Shown in pieces: positions 7,516-17,800 of a DNA stretch of 41,132 nucleotides. Made by a program: the position numbers and the translations under genes. Numbering within the stretch: the first letter of the stretch is position 1; each line of letters starts with the position of its first letter. Under the pieces are notes generated by a model. The model had not been told where the DNA came from, made no database searches, and saw only the letters and a program-made list of their open reading frames with translations. This DNA comes from Aquirhabdus sp. (GTDB lineage: Bacteria; Pseudomonadota; Gammaproteobacteria; Pseudomonadales; Moraxellaceae), in contig JASLGO010000141.1 of NCBI GenBank assembly GCA_030150135.1, forward strand, positions 1 through 41,132. Reading direction: 5' to 3'.

Positions 7516-8586
7516 CTAATTTAACTGTTGGCTTACGCGATTTGAATAAAGATACAAAGCAAATACTGTCGGCATAAAAATATGTCTTAATAAATTCGTA
7601 TAACTATCATCTTGAGTAAAAATAGCAATCGCAGTTCCCCAAACAGCAATCAGCACAACAAGGTAAATAGTCCTTGCAATTACACGTCCAAAAACAAGTA
7701 ACACTCCCGCAAGAGCGACCAATAGTCCTAAACCACACGATTGAAAAGTTGAAAACGTCAAACACACTAATGTGCCAGCAAAAATAAAAAATCCCCCCAA
7801 TATTCTAGGAGTGTTTTCTGGGACACCCTCATTTGCCTGATAACACAGCAAAAATAAAAGAGGAACAAATAGCCAAATAAATTTCAATACATAAACAAAA
7901 GTTGGATTTTGAAAAAATGGCTTCGGTTCTGGTGGTGTTTTAGCGTAATCTCCATAGAATACGGTTGCCTTCATATATTGAGTTTCGATGGATTTTGGAA
8001 CCAGAAATAAGAGATAAACCTTTACAGAATGATTGCCAGAGATATTTAATTTGATGTCAGCGTCACCTACAAGAACATATTTCATCTGACCATTTCGATT
8101 GACATCAGTCCACTCATATTGCGAAGGTTTATCACTCCCTAATTGCATAACAGATTGTTCTCCCTCAATTCCACACTCTTCCTTTGTCGTTGGACAATGC
8201 ACCTCGACAATGATCGGAATCTGATCACCAATACGATGCCCTTCTCTATTTCTCAATCCTGAGTATTGAAGATGGATCGTCACAGGTTCATTACCAACTT
8301 GTGGCATAAATATAGGCAAAGATACCGTCTTAGTACCTAATGGCGTTTGCTCGGTTTCCCCTTGAGAACCATATACGCCCCCTTCAATTTCACGCCCCCA
8401 TTGCGCTTCAGCAAGCACCTTTAAAGGCCGATCAGCATCGGTACTATACAAAATGGATGGCGATACAGAATCTAGTACATGCACCTTAGTTGTTTTTTTA
8501 GTACAGCTCAAACTCACCAGAAGGATGCAGGCATAAAAGAATATTTGAACGAATGTCTTTTGTTTTAATGGATTGTTATTACTCAT
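7516..8586 (-). CDS. Membrane protein with exported N-terminal domain, unknown function
   Basis: 356 aa. An N-terminal hydrophobic segment (about 12-27) ends in SLSC. This is a poor lipobox (Ser at -3), so it could be a lipoprotein or a signal anchor. Residues 30-215 form a beta-rich, probably periplasmic domain with one Cys pair (VHCPTTKEECG). Residues 230-355 hold four to five hydrophobic helices, ending in a short polar tail. The start is backed by GGGGAG six bases before the ATG. It follows the pseudouridine synthase gene after 72 bases in the same direction. I recognise no family. The layout of a periplasmic sensor-like domain plus several C-terminal helices is unusual for an enzyme and may belong to an envelope sensor or assembly factor. 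Confidence 0.7.
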   Translation of the reverse strand: MSNNNPLKQKTFVQIFFYACILLVSLSCTKKTTKVHVLDSVSPSILYSTDADRPLKVLAEAQWGREIEGGVYGSQGETEQTPLGTKTVSLPIFMPQVGNEPVTIHLQYSGLRNREGHRIGDQIPIIVEVHCPTTKEECGIEGEQSVMQLGSDKPSQYEWTDVNRNGQMKYVLVGDADIKLNISGNHSVKVYLLFLVPKSIETQYMKATVFYGDYAKTPPEPKPFFQNPTFVYVLKFIWLFVPLLFLLCYQANEGVPENTPRILGGFFIFAGTLVCLTFSTFQSCGLGLLVALAGVLLVFGRVIARTIYLVVLIAVWGTAIAIFTQDDSYTNLLRHIFMPTVFALYLYSNRVSQQLN

Positions 8587-8658
8587 CCATCTCCCCTTTT
8601 TTTAATAAAAAACACAGCAATATTAGGAGTTAAAATATTAAAGTTCTTACATAACGAC

Positions 8659-9366
8659 CTAAGGAGTATCGAGTTTAGTCAACTGCTGTTGTTCACTACT
8701 CAAATAAACCCATTGTCCTTCTGAGATATCCTCCAACTCAAACTGCCCGATTTGCTCACGATGCAGCGCAACGACATGATTACCCACTGCCGCGATCATC
8801 CGCTTCACTTGATGATAAATGCCTTGATGAATCGTAAAACTCAAAATTTGGCTATCTTCTAATGTGCAGTCAAATGCGCGCAATAATTCTTTTTCACCAT
8901 TTAACTCCACACCCGCTTCAAGCTGTTCAATTTGTGCTGAGGTTACAGGCTCATGCGTGATGATGCGGTAACGCTTCGGCACATGGCGGCGTGGATGAGT
9001 CAGTGCATGTAAATAAGCCCCATCATCCGTCAACAACAATAAGCCTGTCGTATCCTGATCTAAGCGCCCAACACATTGCACACCACGCTCAATCAGTTGT
9101 GGTGGTAAAAGACTAAATACACTCTGATGATGTTGCGGGTTGTGCGAACATTCAAAACCAGCAGGCTTGTTCATGGCAATATAGATTTTTTCACGATATT
9201 GCCAAGTTTGACCTGCAACAGTGAATTCTAAATTCTCAGTTGGGAAATTAGCTTTTGGGTCGCTGCATGGTGTGTTATTGATTTTTACTTTGCCGCTTTC
9301 GATGAGAGAACGACATTGTTTACGACTACCGAAGCCTTGGGATTGGAGGATTTTTTCGAGGTGCAT
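8659..9366 (-). CDS. rsuA: RsuA-family pseudouridine synthase
   Basis: 235 aa. An N-terminal S4 RNA-binding domain (MHLEKILQSQGFGSRKQCRSLI..., about 1-60) is followed by the RsuA/RluB/E/F catalytic domain. The family signature GRLDQDTTGLLLLTDDG contains the catalytic Asp. The length matches RsuA, which isomerises U516 of 16S rRNA, better than the longer RluB or RluF. It starts 11 bases after the coiled-coil gene on the same strand, so the two may be co-transcribed although their products look unrelated. RluE is the main alternative, but it lacks the S4 domain seen here. Confidence 0.85.
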   Translation of the reverse strand: MHLEKILQSQGFGSRKQCRSLIESGKVKINNTPCSDPKANFPTENLEFTVAGQTWQYREKIYIAMNKPAGFECSHNPQHHQSVFSLLPPQLIERGVQCVGRLDQDTTGLLLLTDDGAYLHALTHPRRHVPKRYRIITHEPVTSAQIEQLEAGVELNGEKELLRAFDCTLEDSQILSFTIHQGIYHQVKRMIAAVGNHVVALHREQIGQFELEDISEGQWVYLSSEQQQLTKLDTP

Positions 9367-9377
9367 ACTTATTTTCT

Positions 9378-10697
9378 CTAATCTTCTGAATCAGGCTTTT
9401 TCTTATCATCAACTTTTTTCTTATCCTGATCATTAGCTTTCACCTGAACACTCCTTTCTCCAAAAAAAGGTAAGTTAGATTTAGCCTTATGCATTGTTTT
9501 GGCAGGATTCTTCCTAAAAGCCTCCAAATTGATAGAAATTAACTCAGCTTTTAAATTGTCAACTTGTTCTAGATCATCTAATTTTTCAACTTCGCTTTTA
9601 TATCTTTCATATGATTTAGCCAATGATTCTTTATGAGCATACTCTTCTTCTAATCTTGCATATTTATTTAGATTAATATTCGCCACTGTTGCCAACCATA
9701 ATAAAGGCAAGTTGATTAGGAAGCGAATTACTATTGATTGGATAGTAATTTGATTAAGTTTTGTAAAATCTATAGTAATAAAATTGAAAAGAGCTAATAA
9801 AACTAAAGCTAAAATGAACACGCATAAAGCAATAAATTTATTTGTTCTTGCTTGTTTTCCTTTCTCAACAAATCCGCCAGCTAAACCTGCATCACTTGAT
9901 AAATCAATGACTTTCTTTGCTTCAATCTCAACTTCTTTTAAAGCGGCTAATCGAGTTTCAAGCTCTAATTCTAAAGATGGTTGTTTTTCGTTGCCAAATA
10001 TTTTGGTGTAAAACTTATCTAACTCGTTTCTCCAAGTATCAGTCTGTTCTTGTAAACTCACCCCACCAAAGAACTCATCACCAACAAATACTTTCGTATA
10101 AAAATCATTTAGCTGATTAAACTGAGCATATGACAGACTAGATTTTGTTGTTTTCTCGCCATCATGCCCATTAATTTCTTTGACAAAAATTTCATGATAC
10201 ATATCCTGAAACTCTGAATCTACTTGCTTAATACGATCAATAATATTCTCATTATTGCCATCAACTTCAAATAGTGACTGATATTCCGATTTAATCTTGC
10301 CAATTAATGCAGAAATACTTTCAATATTTTCAGAGTTAGTTATGGAAAGTAATTTCTGATAATATGTATCTCCATCGTCATCTGTAGCATCCAGCGACTC
10401 TTTAATTTCAGAAATTTGATTATCAAATTCCTCAAATTTAGCTAATTGGGCTAAAAGCTGATTTTTAACTACATTAGACTCCGCGATTGCTTGTGAGAAT
10501 TTTTCTTTTTCAGCAGAAAACTCTTTAGCAACAGTTCTTCTTTGATCAGTAAGTTCGACTAAATCTGATCTAAGACTATATTTGGCAGATAATTTTTCAT
10601 GCAAATCTCTTAGCTCAGTTAACCCTATATTTAATTTCTTTAAGTCTTCTTCTGAATTTCCCAAAATTTTATCAAGAATACTGCCAGCTTTACTCAT
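9378..10697 (-). CDS. Coiled-coil inner-membrane protein, unknown function
   Basis: 439 aa from the ATG at 10697; a TTG at 10712 would add five residues. Neither has a good ribosome-binding site and I prefer ATG. Residues 1-170 are charged and helical with coiled-coil character. A short internal repeat follows: LNDFYTKVFVGDE and LDKFYTKIFGNEK, 30 residues apart. Two hydrophobic helices lie at about 288-308 and 318-340, then another coiled coil (EEEYAHKESLAKSYERYKSEVEKL) and a Lys/Asp-rich tail. Both soluble ends would face the cytoplasm. No enzymatic motif is visible. Base composition is clearly more AT-rich than acnB next door, hinting at horizontal origin. Function unknown; a defence or membrane-stress role is possible but unsupported. 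Confidence 0.75.
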   Translation of the reverse strand: MSKAGSILDKILGNSEEDLKKLNIGLTELRDLHEKLSAKYSLRSDLVELTDQRRTVAKEFSAEKEKFSQAIAESNVVKNQLLAQLAKFEEFDNQISEIKESLDATDDDGDTYYQKLLSITNSENIESISALIGKIKSEYQSLFEVDGNNENIIDRIKQVDSEFQDMYHEIFVKEINGHDGEKTTKSSLSYAQFNQLNDFYTKVFVGDEFFGGVSLQEQTDTWRNELDKFYTKIFGNEKQPSLELELETRLAALKEVEIEAKKVIDLSSDAGLAGGFVEKGKQARTNKFIALCVFILALVLLALFNFITIDFTKLNQITIQSIVIRFLINLPLLWLATVANINLNKYARLEEEYAHKESLAKSYERYKSEVEKLDDLEQVDNLKAELISINLEAFRKNPAKTMHKAKSNLPFFGERSVQVKANDQDKKKVDDKKKPDSED

Positions 10698-10726
10698 TAA
10701 TAATTTATCCAATAGCTCTATAAAAA

Positions 10727-10750
10727 AAGGCTAGCATAAATGCTAGCCTT
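10727..10750 (-). terminator. Intrinsic terminator of acnB
   Basis: AAGGCTAGCA (10727-10736) pairs perfectly with TGCTAGCCTT (10741-10750) around a TAAA tetraloop. It is followed on the minus strand by seven T, 23 bases after the acnB stop. It ends only about 30 bases before the start of the coiled-coil gene, so that gene has very little room for its own promoter. Confidence 0.9.
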
Positions 10751-10772
10751 CCATACTTAGCGATTTAACTAA

Positions 10773-13415
10773 TTAAGTCAACTGAGCAACACTGATTTTA
10801 CCAGTTTCGATTTTGTCTGCTTCTTTGGTGTATTCAGACATTTTGTCGAAGTTCAGGTATTTGTAAATATCAGCAGACATGCTGTTGATATTATTCGCAT
10901 AAACCATGTATTCCTCTACAGTTGGCAACTTGCCGAGTACCGCTGCAACAGATGCCAATTCAGCAGAAGCCAAATACACGTTCGCGCCTTGACCCAAACG
11001 GTTCGGGAAGTTACGAGTAGAAGTCGACACACAAGTGGTGTTCGGTGCAACACGTGCTTGGTTACCCATACACAGTGAACAACCTGGCATTTCAGTACGC
11101 GCGCCAGCACGACCGTAAATGTTGTAGTAGCCTTCTTCCATCAACTGATGTTCATCCATACGTGTTGGAGGAGCCAACCATAGACGAGTTGCAAGTGAAC
11201 CACCTTCAACTTTGTCCAAGAGCTTACCAGCAGCACGGAAATGACCGATGTTAGTCATACATGAACCGATGAACACTTCATCAATCTTCTCGCCAGCAAC
11301 TTGTGACAATGGTTTTGCATCATCTGGATCGTTCGGGCAGCAAAGGATTGGTTCTTTGATGTCGTTCAGGTCGATTTCATAAACTGCTGCGTATTCTGCA
11401 TCCGCATCAGCTTTGATCAGGCTTGGGTTAGCCAACCATTTTTCCATGTTTTCAACACGGCGTGCCATTGTACGTGCATCACCGTAACCTTCTGCGATCA
11501 TCCATTTCAGCATAGTGATGTTTGAACGCAAGTATTCAGCAACTGATGATTCAGACAAAGTGATCGAACAACCTGCTGCTGAGCGCTCTGCAGATGCATC
11601 TGACAATTCAAATGCTTGTTCTACGGTCAATTGTTGACCTTCCATTTCGCTCAAGTCGATTTCGAGGATACGACCGTTGAATACGTTTTTCTTGCCTTTC
11701 TTCTCGATGGTCAATTCGCCACGTTGAATCGCTGCATAAGGAATCGCATGCACGAGGTCACGTAAAGTGATGCCAGGTTGCATTTTGCCTTTGAATTTAA
11801 CCAATACAGACTCAGGCATATCGAGTGGCATTGCGCCAGTTGCCGCAGCAAACGCCACCAAACCTGAACCCGCTGGGAAAGAAATACCGATTGGGAAACG
11901 AGTATGTGAGTCACCACCAGTACCAACAGTATCTGGCAACAACATACGGTTCAACCAGCTATGGATGATACCGTCACCTGGACGCAGCGCAACACCGCCA
12001 CGGTTCATGATGAAGTCAGGCAATGTGTGATGTGTGACCACGTCAACTGGTTTTGGATATGCAGCAGTGTGGCAGAATGACTGCATGACGAGGTCAGCAG
12101 AGAAGCCCAAACATGCCAAGTCTTTCAACTCATCACGAGTCATTGGACCTGTAGTGTCTTGTGAACCCACTGTGGTCATTTTTGGTTCGCAGTATGTACC
12201 TGGACGAACGCCTTTGCCTTCTGGCAAGCCACATGCGCGACCAACCATTTTTTGTGCTTGGGTGTAGCCTTTGCCAGTATCCGCAGGTTGTTGTGGATGA
12301 CGGAACAAAGTTGATGGTGCAAGACCCAATGCTTCACGTGCTTTACCTGTCAAACCACGACCAATGATCAGGTTGATACGACCACCAGCACGAACTTCGT
12401 CAAGAAGTACTGGAGTTTTGAGTGCAGATTCAGCGATTTGAGCGCCGTTTTTGAATGCAGTCACAGTAGCGGTGTCTTTGTTGACCTTCAGAACAACTTC
12501 GTCACCCATGTTCATGCTGTTGACGTCGATTTCAACTGGCAACGCGCCTGCATCTTCCATGGTATTGAAGAAAATCGGAGCGATTTTGCCGCCCAAACAT
12601 ACACCGCCTTCGCGCTTGTTCGGGATATGCGGCATGTCTTCGCCGAAGAACCACAATACAGAGTTCGTTGCTGATTTACGGCTTGAACCAGTACCAACGA
12701 CGTCACCAACATAAGCAACTTTGTTGCCTTTTGCCAGTAATTCTTTGATCTGAGTCATTGGACCGATTTCGCCCGCTTTTTCTGGGTTGATCCCATCACG
12801 AACGTTTTTCAGCATTGCATTAGCATGCAGTGGGATATCTGGACGTGACCATGCATCTTGTGCAGGTGACAAGTCATCAGTGTTGGTTTCGCCTGTGACT
12901 TTAAACACAGTCACTTTGATTTCTTCAGCAACATCAGGACGGCCAGTGAACCACTCTGCATCAGCCCATGATTGCAATACTGCTTTTGCGTTTGCATTGC
13001 CTGCTTTTGCTTTTTCTTCAACATCATGGAATGAGTTGAATACGAGCAATGTCTTTTTCAATGCTTCAGCAGCGGTAGCACCCAATTCAGCGCTATCCAA
13101 CAAATCAACGAGTGGTGCTACGTTGTAACCACCGAGCATGGTTCCCAGCAGATAAACAGCACGTTGTTTGGTGACTAATGGTGAGCTGGCTTCGCCTTTT
13201 GCAACAGCAGCCAAAAATGCAGCTTTAACATACGCAGCTTGGTCTACACCAGCAGGAACACGGTTTTCCAGCAGATCAACCAAAAATGCTTCTTCGCCTG
13301 CTGGTGGGTTTTTCAATAAGGCAACCAGCTCTGCAGTTTGGTTTTCATCGAGCGGCTTTGGTGGGACACCAAGTAGGGCACGTTCAGCAACGTGTTGGCG
13401 GTAGGCTTCTAGCAT
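10773..13415 (-). CDS. acnB: Aconitate hydratase B
   Basis: 880 aa, close to the usual length of AcnB (865 in E. coli). It interconverts citrate and isocitrate via cis-aconitate in the TCA cycle, and AcnB types also handle 2-methyl-cis-aconitate. The order is that of AcnB: an N-terminal helical HEAT-like domain (about 1-160, starting MLEAYRQHVAER), then the swivel domain, then the catalytic core. The [4Fe-4S] cysteines lie in GSCMTNIGHFRAAG and in PGCSLCMGNQARV. A good AAGGA lies 8 bases before the ATG. It is a single-gene unit with its own terminator at 10727-10750. Confidence 0.98.
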   Translation of the reverse strand: MLEAYRQHVAERALLGVPPKPLDENQTAELVALLKNPPAGEEAFLVDLLENRVPAGVDQAAYVKAAFLAAVAKGEASSPLVTKQRAVYLLGTMLGGYNVAPLVDLLDSAELGATAAEALKKTLLVFNSFHDVEEKAKAGNANAKAVLQSWADAEWFTGRPDVAEEIKVTVFKVTGETNTDDLSPAQDAWSRPDIPLHANAMLKNVRDGINPEKAGEIGPMTQIKELLAKGNKVAYVGDVVGTGSSRKSATNSVLWFFGEDMPHIPNKREGGVCLGGKIAPIFFNTMEDAGALPVEIDVNSMNMGDEVVLKVNKDTATVTAFKNGAQIAESALKTPVLLDEVRAGGRINLIIGRGLTGKAREALGLAPSTLFRHPQQPADTGKGYTQAQKMVGRACGLPEGKGVRPGTYCEPKMTTVGSQDTTGPMTRDELKDLACLGFSADLVMQSFCHTAAYPKPVDVVTHHTLPDFIMNRGGVALRPGDGIIHSWLNRMLLPDTVGTGGDSHTRFPIGISFPAGSGLVAFAAATGAMPLDMPESVLVKFKGKMQPGITLRDLVHAIPYAAIQRGELTIEKKGKKNVFNGRILEIDLSEMEGQQLTVEQAFELSDASAERSAAGCSITLSESSVAEYLRSNITMLKWMIAEGYGDARTMARRVENMEKWLANPSLIKADADAEYAAVYEIDLNDIKEPILCCPNDPDDAKPLSQVAGEKIDEVFIGSCMTNIGHFRAAGKLLDKVEGGSLATRLWLAPPTRMDEHQLMEEGYYNIYGRAGARTEMPGCSLCMGNQARVAPNTTCVSTSTRNFPNRLGQGANVYLASAELASVAAVLGKLPTVEEYMVYANNINSMSADIYKYLNFDKMSEYTKEADKIETGKISVAQLT

Positions 13416-13943
13416 GGCTTTGTCCTTTAGAAATAAAATAGTTTAGGAGTCGATAGGCAGCGGTCTTTGACTGCGAATAACAGTATGGAGAGACTTTTTC
13501 GAAGCAAATTTGATCGTTTTTAGAACAAAATAGCGTTGAATATCGTCAAGCAAATCCTAGTGGGCGGAATATTACTAGACTTTGAGCTAAAAGTTAATCA
13601 GATAAAGGCATAACCATGTAGAGATTAGGCAATGGTCGATATTTTCTTATGAAATGACGCCGCTCAAAGACATCTAATTATCCAAGCAGACTGCCCAATC
13701 TAAGGCTGTCATATGTTCCTTCTTTTAGGGTTTTAAAACTGTTTGTTTAATGGCAACTAAAACACACACATGACGATCAAAAAAACCCACCGAGGTGGCG
13801 TCGTACCATTTGTATATTTATTAACCAAACCTGGCTTAATAAGACATGCCAACGATGCGATAAAAAGAACATTAAAAATAATCATCAATATAATCAAGAT
13901 ATAGCCCCTTATAAAACCTGCTAATTTACAACTAACTCTTTAA
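13416..13943. other. Intergenic region between acnB and the phosphopantetheinyl transferase gene
   Basis: No gene is seen in 528 bases. It must hold the acnB promoter. Candidates on the minus strand are TTGCTT-16-TACTGT near 13480-13510 and a TTGACG near 13540 with no good -10, none convincing. An imperfect inverted repeat (AGATTAGGCA 13622-13631, TGCCCAATCT 13692-13701) lies farther upstream and could be an operator or a random match. The terminator of the transferase gene is at 13787-13798. Confidence 0.4.
13787..13798 (-). terminator. Intrinsic terminator of the phosphopantetheinyl transferase gene
   Basis: CCAC (13787-13790) pairs with GTGG (13795-13798) around the loop CGAG. It is short but GC-rich, and followed on the minus strand by GTTTTTTT. 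It lies about 145 bases after the transferase stop. Confidence 0.55.
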
Positions 13944-14690
13944 TTAAGAAAAATAATGATTAGAATTCAGAATATTGTCTCCAAAACTCACCACACACAC
14001 TCCTATTTTCTCGACATTGACCTGCCTCGTTTCTAACCAAAACCGCTGCCCTACAGCCAAATCCCCCCAATCTACAGTGAGCATCAAACACACCTGCCCT
14101 GTATTCACATCAAATGACAAAACTTCCGCCGCTTCAAACGGCATAAAGCAATTCACATGTGCATAAAGCAACTTGAATAAAGTCTCTTTTAAGGAATACA
14201 CTATCGTGAGCCACAACTCACGATTGAGTCCAGATCGCTCTCCTATCATTTGCTCATTGATAGATGCCGTTAATGATGCAACTTCATGAGCATATTCAGC
14301 TGAAAAAACAGGTTCGCAATCAATCGCAATCGATTGATAATTTTTTTGATTTGCGACGACAGCAATTGCGACACCATACGATTCAGTGACGGCATGGCTA
14401 ATTGACCCGATATAACCTTGAGGCCAATCAGGCACCCCCTGCGAAGTGCGCCCAAGCATATGATCTATCGCACAGCCAGCCTCTATGAGCGCAGATAAAG
14501 CACATCTACGACCAGCCAAATAGCTTGATTTTCGAGTCTGTGACGTATTGTGGAAACTTCTCGGCAAAATATCATGCGTATTTAATGCTAAATCGTCGAA
14601 TAAGCGCATGATTCCTGCATAATCATCAACGCAAAATACATGACTATAACAATAGACATTTTTAGGTAACCATTGTTTGACAATATTCAC
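13944..14690 (-). CDS. 4'-phosphopantetheinyl transferase (EntD/Sfp type)
   Basis: 248 aa. It transfers the phosphopantetheine arm of coenzyme A to the conserved Ser of carrier domains. Family motifs are in order: an Arg-rich AGRRCA segment (59-64), GSISHA (95-100), the Mg-binding IAIDCEP with Asp124 and Glu126 (121-127), and SLKETLFK (166-173), the equivalent of the W..KEa..K helix. The N-terminal half resembles EntD more than AcpS. The start appears to be a GTG at 14690. It is transcribed divergently from the nonribosomal peptide synthetase gene across 128 bases, making the carrier domain of that synthetase (Ser583) its likely target (inference). No siderophore genes are in view. Confidence 0.88.
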   Translation of the reverse strand: MNIVKQWLPKNVYCYSHVFCVDDYAGIMRLFDDLALNTHDILPRSFHNTSQTRKSSYLAGRRCALSALIEAGCAIDHMLGRTSQGVPDWPQGYIGSISHAVTESYGVAIAVVANQKNYQSIAIDCEPVFSAEYAHEVASLTASINEQMIGERSGLNRELWLTIVYSLKETLFKLLYAHVNCFMPFEAAEVLSFDVNTGQVCLMLTVDWGDLAVGQRFWLETRQVNVEKIGVCVVSFGDNILNSNHYFS

Positions 14691-14818
14691 GACGCTTTAC
14701 CCGCATTTAACTTGCATTAGGGATTACAATACCGCTAAATATTTGTAACAGCTTTCTTTGCTAGTTTCACCTTATTGATTGTGCTTCTCGTAAGATTATT
14801 ACCGTAAATGGACATTCT
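14691..14818. promoter_or_regulatory. Divergent promoter region with an imperfect dyad
   Basis: This 128-base gap must carry promoters for both the transferase and the synthetase. An imperfect palindrome, ATTACAATA (14723-14731) facing TATTTGTAA (14740-14748), sits centrally and could be an operator controlling both genes. No clear -35/-10 pair could be chosen by eye. Confidence 0.35.
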
Positions 14819-17800
14819 GTGACTTCTGTAACTTTTGATAACGACAATATGACTGATTCAACAACCCTAGTTCCAGCGATTGTACGCGGCGAAAATCGTC
14901 CTGACTTACTCAAACATGAAGTGTTGGCTGATTTATTTGAAGAAACGGTCAATCGTACACCAGACCAAACTGCATTAATTTATAAAGATGATGTGTTAGG
15001 TGAACGCAAACTGAGTTATGCCCAGCTCAATCAAGAAGCTGATCTCATTGCGCATCACTTAATTCAGCACGGTGTCGTTGCAGGTCAAATCGTTGGCTTG
15101 TGGCTGCCTCGTGGCATTGAGCTGTTAGTCGCTCAGCTCGGCATTGCAAAAGCAGGTGCAGCATGGCTCCCATTTGATACGGAAACTCCTGTTGATCGTA
15201 TTATCGTTTGCTTAGAAGATGCCAATGCCGCTGGTCTCATCAGCGATGCAAATTGGCTACCTCGACTCGAATCAGTTCCAAATACAGTATGGACTGTAGA
15301 ATCTCTACTCGCACCTGTTGAAGCGCCACTGAATCGTCGTAAAGACTTCTTGCCTACACATCCAGCTTATGTGATTTACACATCTGGCTCGACTGGCAAA
15401 CCGAAAGGGATTGTCATCAATCAAGGTAGTATTTGTCACTTCTTGCGCAGTGAAAACTCTGTATTAGGTGTGCAAGGCACAGATAAGGTTTATCAAGGTT
15501 TTTCTACGGCTTTTGACATGTCGTTTGAAGAAATCTGGATTTCCTATCTGGTTGGCGCAACGCTGTGGATCGCGCCAAAAGCATTAACCACCGACCCTGA
15601 TGCGTTGCCAGTTGCACTGATCGAGAATGAAATCACCGTTCTCCATGCTGTCCCAACCTTATTGGCTTTGTTTAGTATTGATGTACCGAATTTAAGAATT
15701 ATCAATCTCGGCGGTGAAATGTGCCCAGACTCCTTAGTGGAGCGTTGGGCTTTACCACATCATCAGATTTTTAATACCTACGGTCCAACTGAAGCGACCG
15801 TATCTGCAAGTCTTGCAAATCTACATCGTGGGCAACCTGTCACCATTGGTAAACCATTACCAAACTATGGCCTGCTTGTGGTCGATGATCAGTTCAACTT
15901 GCTCAAACAAGGTGAAACTGGCGAGCTGTGTATTTTTGGTATGGGTGTCGCTGATGGCTATCTGGGTCGCCCTGATTTAACTGCTGAAAAATTCCTAACA
16001 AACCCTTGGGCAGAAACACCAGAGGAACAAAAACTCTATAAAACAGGTGACCTTGCGATTCTTGATGAAAAAGGTCAAATCGCCCTGCTTGGTCGTGCGG
16101 ATGACCAAATCAAAATTCGCGGATTTCGTGTTGAGCTTGGCGAAATTGAAGCTGTACTCACAGAACAAACTGGGATTGGTACTGCTGCGGTATTGCTGCG
16201 TAACGAAGATGGCATGGATCAGCTCATTGCCTTTATCGTTCCTGATGGTTCGCAAGAACATGATCTGGATGCAAAAACAGAGTCATTAAGCAGTCAGGTT
16301 CTCCGTACTAAGTTACGTGAGAAGCTACCGCCATATATGGTTCCAACTCGTTTTGAAATCATTGAACAAGTACCACGCTTGCTGTCGGGAAAAATTGACC
16401 GCAAAGCGTTGCGTGTACTTCCTCTGACGACCGTCGTTGATCGCGGGACTTCCGATGAACCAACCAATCCAGCTGAGATTGCACTGTTTGGCGTTTTAAA
16501 CAAATTATTTCCAAATGCACCAATCCAACTCAGCGCTGATTTCTTCGATGATTTAGGTGGACACTCACTACTTGCAGCACGTCTGGTATCAGGTTTACGC
16601 GCATTTCCAGAATATAGTCATATTACGATTAATGATTTATATGCTCGTCGTCGTGTTGGCGCGATTGCAGAAAAAATGTCTGAAAAACCAGAACAATATG
16701 ACGAAGCCGAGGCTTGGCAGCCCGCGGAGTTAGAAGATCATACATGGCGACGTTTTTGGTGTGGCCTGACGCAGCTTGTGTTATTACCATTTCTCATCAG
16801 TTTGCATATTTTACAATGGCTTGCACCATTCTTTACTTATAACTATTTAACAGGTAATCCTGAAGATAGTGTCTGGAATGCGATTGGTATTTCCTTATCC
16901 GTATTCCTACTGACTCAAATTACCGGTTTCTTTGTTTCTATTTTTGGAAAAAAACTACTGCTCACTAATATTACTGCAGGACGTTATCCATTATGGGGAA
17001 GCGTATATTTACGCTGGTGGTTGGCTGACCGACTATCAGATGTCGCACCTGTACACCTACTCTCAGGCTCATCACTGTATCACTGGTATTTACGCGGCAT
17101 GGGGGCAAAAGTCGGACACGATGTGTCGATTGGTTCAGCGCATGTCCGTATGCCTGCATTGATATCAATTGGTGACGGCGTCAGTATCGGTTCATCGGTT
17201 AATCTCGAAAATGCACGAATTGAGCGCGGCTGGTTAATTTTAGGAAATATTGATCTTGAACCAGAAAGCTATGTCGGTTCTTATGCCATTCTAGAAACCA
17301 ATACACGCATCAAAACCTATGGTCGTCTGAATGGTTTGTCTGCTCTTTCTCATGGGCAAACCATTGGTGAATATGAAGTTTTGGATGGTGCGCCTTCTAA
17401 AAAGATTGGAACATTTGATCCAACAAGCTACCCGCCTCGTCCTGCGGTCAGCAAAGCTCGTTTGGCTGGTGAATTTGCATTCTTCTTGTTCAGCGTCATG
17501 ATCGTCGCCTGTTTGTTCTTCATTCCAATCTTCCCAACATTCATTATTGTTGATTGGCTTGACTCACATTGGCTCAGCCCTTTGCTTGCCGCTGACAACA
17601 TTACCTTGACGGCATTGCACTATTTTATTCTGGCAATTCCTGCAAGTACGCTGATGGTCATTGTGACAATATTGGTTTCCGTCGCGATCCGCTGGATTGC
17701 ACTACCACGTTTAAAACCAGGCATGTCATCAGTGCACAGCGTCACTTACTATCGCAAATGGTTTGCCAACCAAATTCAGGAATCCAGCTTGCAAATTCTG

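Noticed and set aside
12787..13128. 113-aa frame antisense to acnB
   Set aside because: Mirror of acnB codon usage; low-complexity Ala/Ser/Thr composition and no start signals. Other antisense frames in acnB were rejected for the same reason.
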